Shown here: piece by piece, positions 58,948-64,000 of the stretch
Layout: the number at the start of each line of letters is the position of its first letter
Position numbering within the stretch: position 1 is the first letter of the stretch
The notes under the pieces: model-generated
Told to the model about the DNA's origin: nothing
The model's database searches: none
What the model saw: the letters and a program-made list of their open reading frames with translations, nothing else
Made by a program: the position numbers and the translations under genes
Assembly (NCBI GenBank): GCA_001600615.1
Contig: BCKK01000001.1
Location: 1,589,082-1,653,081, forward strand
Direction: 5' to 3'
DNA length: 64,000 nt
Source: Dioszegia crocea
Lineage: Eukaryota; Basidiomycota; Tremellomycetes; Tremellales; Bulleribasidiaceae

Positions 58948-60504
58948 ATGAGCACGAACAAACCCATGTACTCTGTGGTTTCGACTCAGCAACCGGCAGC
59001 GATATGTGCCATCAAGACGCCTTACGACGCGTGAGTGTAATCGAAGGAGGGAAAAATTTGAGCTAACAAGTAGTGTGCTCATATTAGAAGCCGTCAGGGT
59101 CGGTCTGGTCCCTCGAGTCACTCGGAGGTTGACGGGACACGAGAGGAATCAGATACGCGCAGGGACAATATGGGTTTGGGAAGAGGGTACGTCTTACCAA
59201 GCGACACTGTCTGATGGACAGAAGAGACAAATATGAAGCGTTGGACGGACGGTCGACGATGGGGAGCTTCGAGAGTCGGAGTGGGAGGGTACTTGGTATA
59301 CACGGAGTAAGTATCAATACGACCGTCGACTGACTTCAGAGCCGATGATCTACATTCTGAATCAGACACGATCCCCTCCTACATGCCTATCCACTCCAGC
59401 CGGGACCCTCTCATCAAACAAACCTTCTCCACAACAATGCTCCACCCCGTCACTGGCAAGACGAAGAAATTTCACGTTGTCGGTTATTCGTCAAAGCACA
59501 ACCCACACGGCGACAGCCACTCCTCCCTTCCCGGCCCGGCTCAACTACCTCTTCTCTCCACACTCGAGATCGCACCGGGCGTATGGCCTGATTGGGAGGA
59601 GCACCGGGACGATGTCACGAAGGACATTCAGCCTCCAAAGAAAGGAGGCGGGAAGAAACGCTCATCTAAGGTTGAGGCGGAGGGTCAAGATTCTCCCCAA
59701 GTCTCGCCGGTGATATCTTCGGCTGGGCTTGCCGTTCCTGACTTCTCTATTCGCGGGCCGGGATCAGCCCCACCGTCTTATACGGAGTCTCGGCAGACAA
59801 GCACAAATCCGCACGATGCGTATTATCCCCCGCAAATGAGCCGCTCCGCCCCGACGAGCCGCTCAGTGCCACCCTACCAACCCACTGGTCCCCCACATCT
59901 CCCCGATGACCGATATCACCCCTACCGCGACCGGCCTGGACACTACCAAATGTCTTCACAGCCACACTTTTACGATCGACCGACTATGCACCTTGCACCC
60001 CCAGACAACTCGTACCCATACTCTGCCCCCACTAGTGCTACCCACTCTCCATACCAAGCATCATTTCGAGACTTCCCCCCTGAGCGCTCACAACACCAAA
60101 CGCACACGATGCCTTCGTATCCTTCGCCATATACAGACAATCCAAGTCCGTACTATCACCCTATGAACCCGTATCAACAGCATCACCCTCCGCCACATCA
60201 GCCACCACATCAGCCTCGTCATCCTCTGTCTCGGGAGCTGTTGTACGTGCCTCACCAGCACATGTCAGCATCGCCGGACCAATCCCGCTCGCCATCAAGG
60301 AGCATTGTCTCAGCTCGTTCGGGAGAAGATGGTGATTCCGGGCGACTCACTCTACCGCCACTGCGAGTTGCTATAGATGGGTCGGGCACGCGGCACGGTC
60401 CGTCAGATGACTTGGTGAGACAAGCGTCTAACTCGGGACTACCATCAATGGGCGGAGAGGGGAAGCGAGAACTGGGGGAGTTGAGCAAGAAAGTCTCATT
60501 GTAA
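58948..60504 (+). CDS. WOR1: WOPR-domain transcription regulator (Gti1/Pac2/Wor1)
   Basis: Exons start at 58948; introns lie at about 59032-59075, 59187-59221 and 59307-59339, and the stop is at 60502-60504. The WOPR domain has two boxes: first AICAIKTPYDA, LILEAVRVGLVPRVTRRLTG and HERNQIRAGTIWVWEEGE; then MKRWTDGRRWGASRVGVGGY, LIKQTFSTTM and KKFHVVGYSS. This DNA-binding family includes Wor1, Ryp1, Sge1 and Gti1, master regulators of morphology, sporulation and host-related programmes in fungi. The C-terminal 250 residues are Pro/His/Gln/Tyr-rich low complexity, as is usual for the family. Whether it is the Gti1- or Pac2-type paralogue is not settled. Confidence 0.88.
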
Positions 60505-60809
60505 TTGAGATCGCATTGGGCGGTGGGCACAGGTTCAGGACAGGGTCTGGGAGAGGGACTGAGGACTTTACATTGTAGGCATACACAGCTAGATTTAGAT
60601 GATTTCAGTTGTATATTTCGCAGCAGAGCGCAGTGCGTGGGCCTAGTGACTCTACAGCAGGCCAACTCCACACTCCAATCCACGTGAAATCTGAAACGTT
60701 CCTCTCCTTCAGGCACGACCTGTTGCCCTGCCTTTTGACAGCCCATCCATCAGTCTTGCATATCAGAGTCATCGTAGGATGGCCCGCTATTAGACCATTC
60801 GCCGCAGAG
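60505..60809. other. Intergenic between WOPR gene and TRPY channel
   Basis: About 300 bp on the same strand; holds TGTATATT at about 60611 in the WOPR 3' flank and the channel gene leader. No gene. Confidence 0.5.
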
Positions 60810-63800
60810 ATGACAGCCAGCGGAGAAGCGACGCCATTGCTTGGATCTACGCCAAGTGGGCCGAGCTCAAAGATACTGTCGGAAGTGAGTTGGCCTGAGC
60901 CCCAGTCTATGTCATCATCAGTGTCTGTGCTCATCAATCAGACCGAGGTGTATCCTTTGATTCATCAGATACGCGTGGATATCCTGTCGCATATTGGTAT
61001 GTGTCGCGTGTTCAGAGGTCGCGTCAGGGCATTAGAGCTGATTCGTTTAGACACACCTCTGACATATGAGCAGCTTCTCGCGCCAGACTCGACGTATACT
61101 ATCGTGCGGTGGGCTGAATCGATTATAACCCGGGAGGAATGTATCTGATCCTTAGACCTCTCACTGAGAAGTACCTCGAACTTCAAAATCAGTCGACAGG
61201 TAAGTCTGACCTGGAACTCCACTTTGCCCTGACGCTGACTGCAGTGTTTTGCCTCCTCCTTAATAAGGTACAATTCGTGCGAGATTCACAGCAGCTCAGT
61301 ATATCGACTCTTTCACTATCGAGAGCGACACTATGCGAGATTCTCGCAATTAGAGTGTTGCGTGAGCCATCTTAAGTCTCTTCTCATACCCCACTGACAC
61401 TCAGGTGGATGGTCGGAAAGATCCCTGCCTCTCGCCACAGTCCTCCTAACCCCATGGGCTATATTCCAGGGCGCATCTGACGAGATCGTACAGAGGGCAA
61501 AAGAAGAGGATGAGGAGTTTCTGGAGCACTCTGCAAATGCGCTAGAAGTAAGTCATACATCTGTGGCTCCGCTTACGAGCTAGATGGCTATAGTGAGCGC
61601 TTCAAAGCGGTTCATCCGCAGCCCTTCTTGCCAGAAAGTCATTGGTATGTCTCCCTCTGAGTAGGCACTGACTATGAAGAGGGCATCTGGTCGGGAAGGA
61701 TCATCTACTCGGCGCAGAATGTAAGGGCGCTGATCAAGGATGTAAGTTCAGCCCATCATCTATCGCTGAAACAAACAGAACTACAAGAAGCGCCCTATTC
61801 AGATGTACAATCCTCACAAAGCACCACTGCTGGATCATTACCGGTGAGTCCCATATACAAGCGTGAGTGCTGATATGACAGCTTAAAGGTACCTAAGATC
61901 CGCTCCATCATCGAGTATACCAACTTCGTGGTCCTGTTCTTCCTCTACGTTCTCGCGATGGAAGGGCTGGTCGACTCACATATGAACAAAAGGGAGTGGG
62001 CTTTCGTCATATACGCACTCGGTATGTTGTCTTCATTGCGAGACGTGCACTGCAGCTGAAGACTTAGCGTTCTCGCTGGATAAGCTCGCTGCGGTCCGAG
62101 AAAGGGGTGTCAAGGGTGAGTTGACACATCTTCGGGTTAGGCTGACCATCAGTCTTCAGCAGTTCCCTGGTGAATGGATTTGACCTCACCTTCATGGTTA
62201 TCTACGCCGTGTACCTAGGAGCAAGATCGTATGGGTTCTATTACCACCAACCTGACTCGCTAAGGCTGGGTGCAGATTGGCTGGCTATCGGTGAGTCAGA
62301 GACTCCAACATGTCTGACCGACACAGGGGCCGTTCTCATATTCCCTCGACTCGCTTTCGTGACACTGGCGAATAACCTGATGGTGCTGAGTATCCGCTCA
62401 ATGCTGACTGAGTTCTTCTGTAAGCTGGTTCATCCCACCGGCATTCCTCGCTAACCTTCCAGTCCTGATGGGTGTCGCCGTTTTCTGCTTCTTTGGCTTT
62501 GCCTATGCCCTCTTCACTCTCGCCCAAGGCCGCTTCGAGCTGTCTCAGATCGGCTGGTGGCTACTGGAAGTGTACTTTGGGTTGGATGCTTCAGGGTTTG
62601 AATCTGCTCGTGAGTCAACCCATGAGGAGAATCGTGCTGATTCGATAGACGACTTCCATCCCTTCCTTGGACCGCTTCTCATGGTGTCCTACGCCCTACT
62701 GTCGAACACACTGCTGTTGACGGTGCTTGTCGCAATCTTGGGGAACACATTTGCGACCATCAACGCGGACGCTGCAGCAGAGGTGAGTTCTACAGCGAAG
62801 CCAGAACTAATCATCAGTCGATGTTCCGGAAGGCTGTCTCGACGCTTGAGGGCGTCAAAGCAGGTGAGTGTTCTTATACGCGCCCAATCCCAGCGCTGAC
62901 CTGCAGACGCCGTATTCAGCTATCAGCTCCCATTCAATCTCGTTGCCGTCATCTTCATGTGGCCGATGAGCTACATCCTCAACCCGAGGTGGTTTCACAA
63001 GCTAAATGGTGAGCATCACTCGACATCAACACTGATCTAGCAGTCACGATGATCCGCGCGTCAAATCTGCCCGTCCTGTTGAGCATCGCACTATACGAGA
63101 GGAATAAGTATGACGATACGAGTATGGCCGAGCAGATTTGGGACTATGTCGATGATTATCTGGGATACCTGCCTAGGAAACTTAAATCTGCTGGTAAGTC
63201 AACAGATGGACTCGAGCTGATAGTCCAGCCGGCTTCGACAGCTACACCTCAAGCCAAGACATCGGCTACGTCTTTGAGATCGAGCGCGAAGTTGGCAGCT
63301 TCTACCGCGGATGGGATGATGATGTACTGGACGATGACCATACTCCTCGCGACGGCGACTCGGAGAGCAAGGAGCCCGGTCCTACATCCACACCCAAACG
63401 CTATCTCGACAACCCTTCCCCTGAAACCCTATCCGCCTCCCCCATGCGCATGACACATGCACCAGAAACTCCCCGTTCTCGATCTGCCAGCCTCCCTAGC
63501 CGAGCTCCCTCTCCCGAACGTCCCTCCTTCCCGCCTGGTCCACGCGCCCATCCCCCTCGTCAACGGAGAAACAGCTCAATTCACGAGCCAAGTCCTCTCG
63601 CTCGCCTCTTCGTCAAAAGCCCAGATAGATCTCGACGACAATCCATCATACATGCGATACTACCTTCGAGCTCATCACATCCGACTCTCCCCAGTATCCT
63701 TACTCCCAGACGTCGGAAACACTCGAGAGTTACTAGTCAACCAATCTCGAGCAGCCTGAAGGGACCAATGAGCGAGGGAGAGGATGAGCCAGAATGGGAA

Positions 63801-64000
63801 CATCGCCGATCGTTGCCCGCCGGAAACCAGCTGCAAGGACTGGAGAGTCTCGAAGAGGTACCCGAGGGGTCAAGGTCAGGTACCGCGAAGCGGGGAGTCC
63901 GCTTCCCGTCTTCCCGAGACGAGTCAAACGACCACCCCACGGATGAGGTCAGTCCGATGACTGTTGTCCGTCGACCCGCCTCAGTACACTCTGATGATGG
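60810..64000 (+). CDS. YVC1: TRPY-type calcium channel, YVC1-like (3' end cut)
   Basis: Starts at ATG 60810 (MTASGEATPLLGSTPSGPSS) and runs through about fourteen exons past the right edge. The cytosolic N-terminus has YPLIHQIRVDILSHIDTPLT, YEQLLAPDSTYTIVRPLTEK and the helical LATVLLTPWAIFQGASDE. Six membrane spans follow, including YTNFVVLFFLYVLAMEGL, FDLTFMVIYAVYLGA, PRLAFVTLANNLMVLSI, MGVAVFCFFGFAYALFTL and MVSYALLSNTLLLTVLVAIL, with a pore-loop region near IGWWLLEVYFGLD. The C-terminal tail is acidic then Ser/Pro/Arg-rich. Yeast Yvc1 releases calcium from the vacuole under osmotic stress and is gated by stretch and calcium. The acidic EIEREVGSFYRGWDDDVLDD patch resembles the calcium-sensing cluster of Yvc1. 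Confidence 0.88.

Noticed and set aside
1..64000. tRNA, rRNA, CRISPR, transposon or viral sequence
   Set aside because: No tRNA-like B box with matching arms, no repeat-spacer array, no reverse transcriptase or transposase motif and no terminal repeats were seen in a manual reading.

Overview
The window is nuclear DNA from a fungus, most likely a basidiomycete yeast-like lineage (Tremellomycetes-type). Genes are dense and lie on both strands. Almost every gene is cut by many short introns (32-95 nt, GT-AG, with a CTGAC/CTAAC-like branch site just before the AG). The recognisable proteins are all eukaryotic and fungal: COX12, MCM7, UPF2, TFIIB, RPAP1, EAF3, a WOPR regulator and a TRPY channel. 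I see no rRNA, tRNA, CRISPR, transposon or viral sequence.

Layout. 1-11 kb: the start of an unrecognised acidic protein gene; COX12 with 4-, 7- and 8-nt microexons; an F-BAR/RhoGAP protein; mitochondrial initiation factor 3; a membrane-anchored PPN2-like phosphatase; the GPI-anchor subunit PIG-H with a GC-AG intron; and a p67phox/NoxR-like TPR-PB1 protein. 11.2-18.3 kb: three tandem copies (A, B, C) of an unfamiliar F-box-like gene family. 18.8-23.5 kb: two tandem cytochrome P450 genes, the first frameshifted. 23.9-35.5 kb: UAP1, MCM7, DCAF7/WDR68 and UPF2. 36.1-39.8 kb: two more family members (D, E). 40.3-50.3 kb: an alpha/beta hydrolase, dynein light chain LC8, EAF3, TFIIB and RPAP1. 50.5-54.6 kb: two more family members (F, G). 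55.9-64 kb: an unrecognised conserved-looking protein, a WOPR (Gti1/Pac2/Wor1) regulator and a YVC1-type TRPY channel running off the right edge.

The most interesting content is the seven-member family. All members share one three-exon plan: an F-box-like first exon, a long leucine-rich middle exon carrying a W-x3-[LM]-x3/4-L-D-x-R signature, and a third exon that is coiled-coil in five members and a short tail in two. Both introns sit at the same places in the same phases (0 and 2) in all seven. At least two copies (B and F) are broken by frameshifts, as is one P450 copy, while none of the single-copy housekeeping genes I read is broken. This looks like ongoing birth and death in a lineage-expanded family, possibly of SCF-type substrate adaptors. 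All assignments come from reading the sequence by eye; no search was run.
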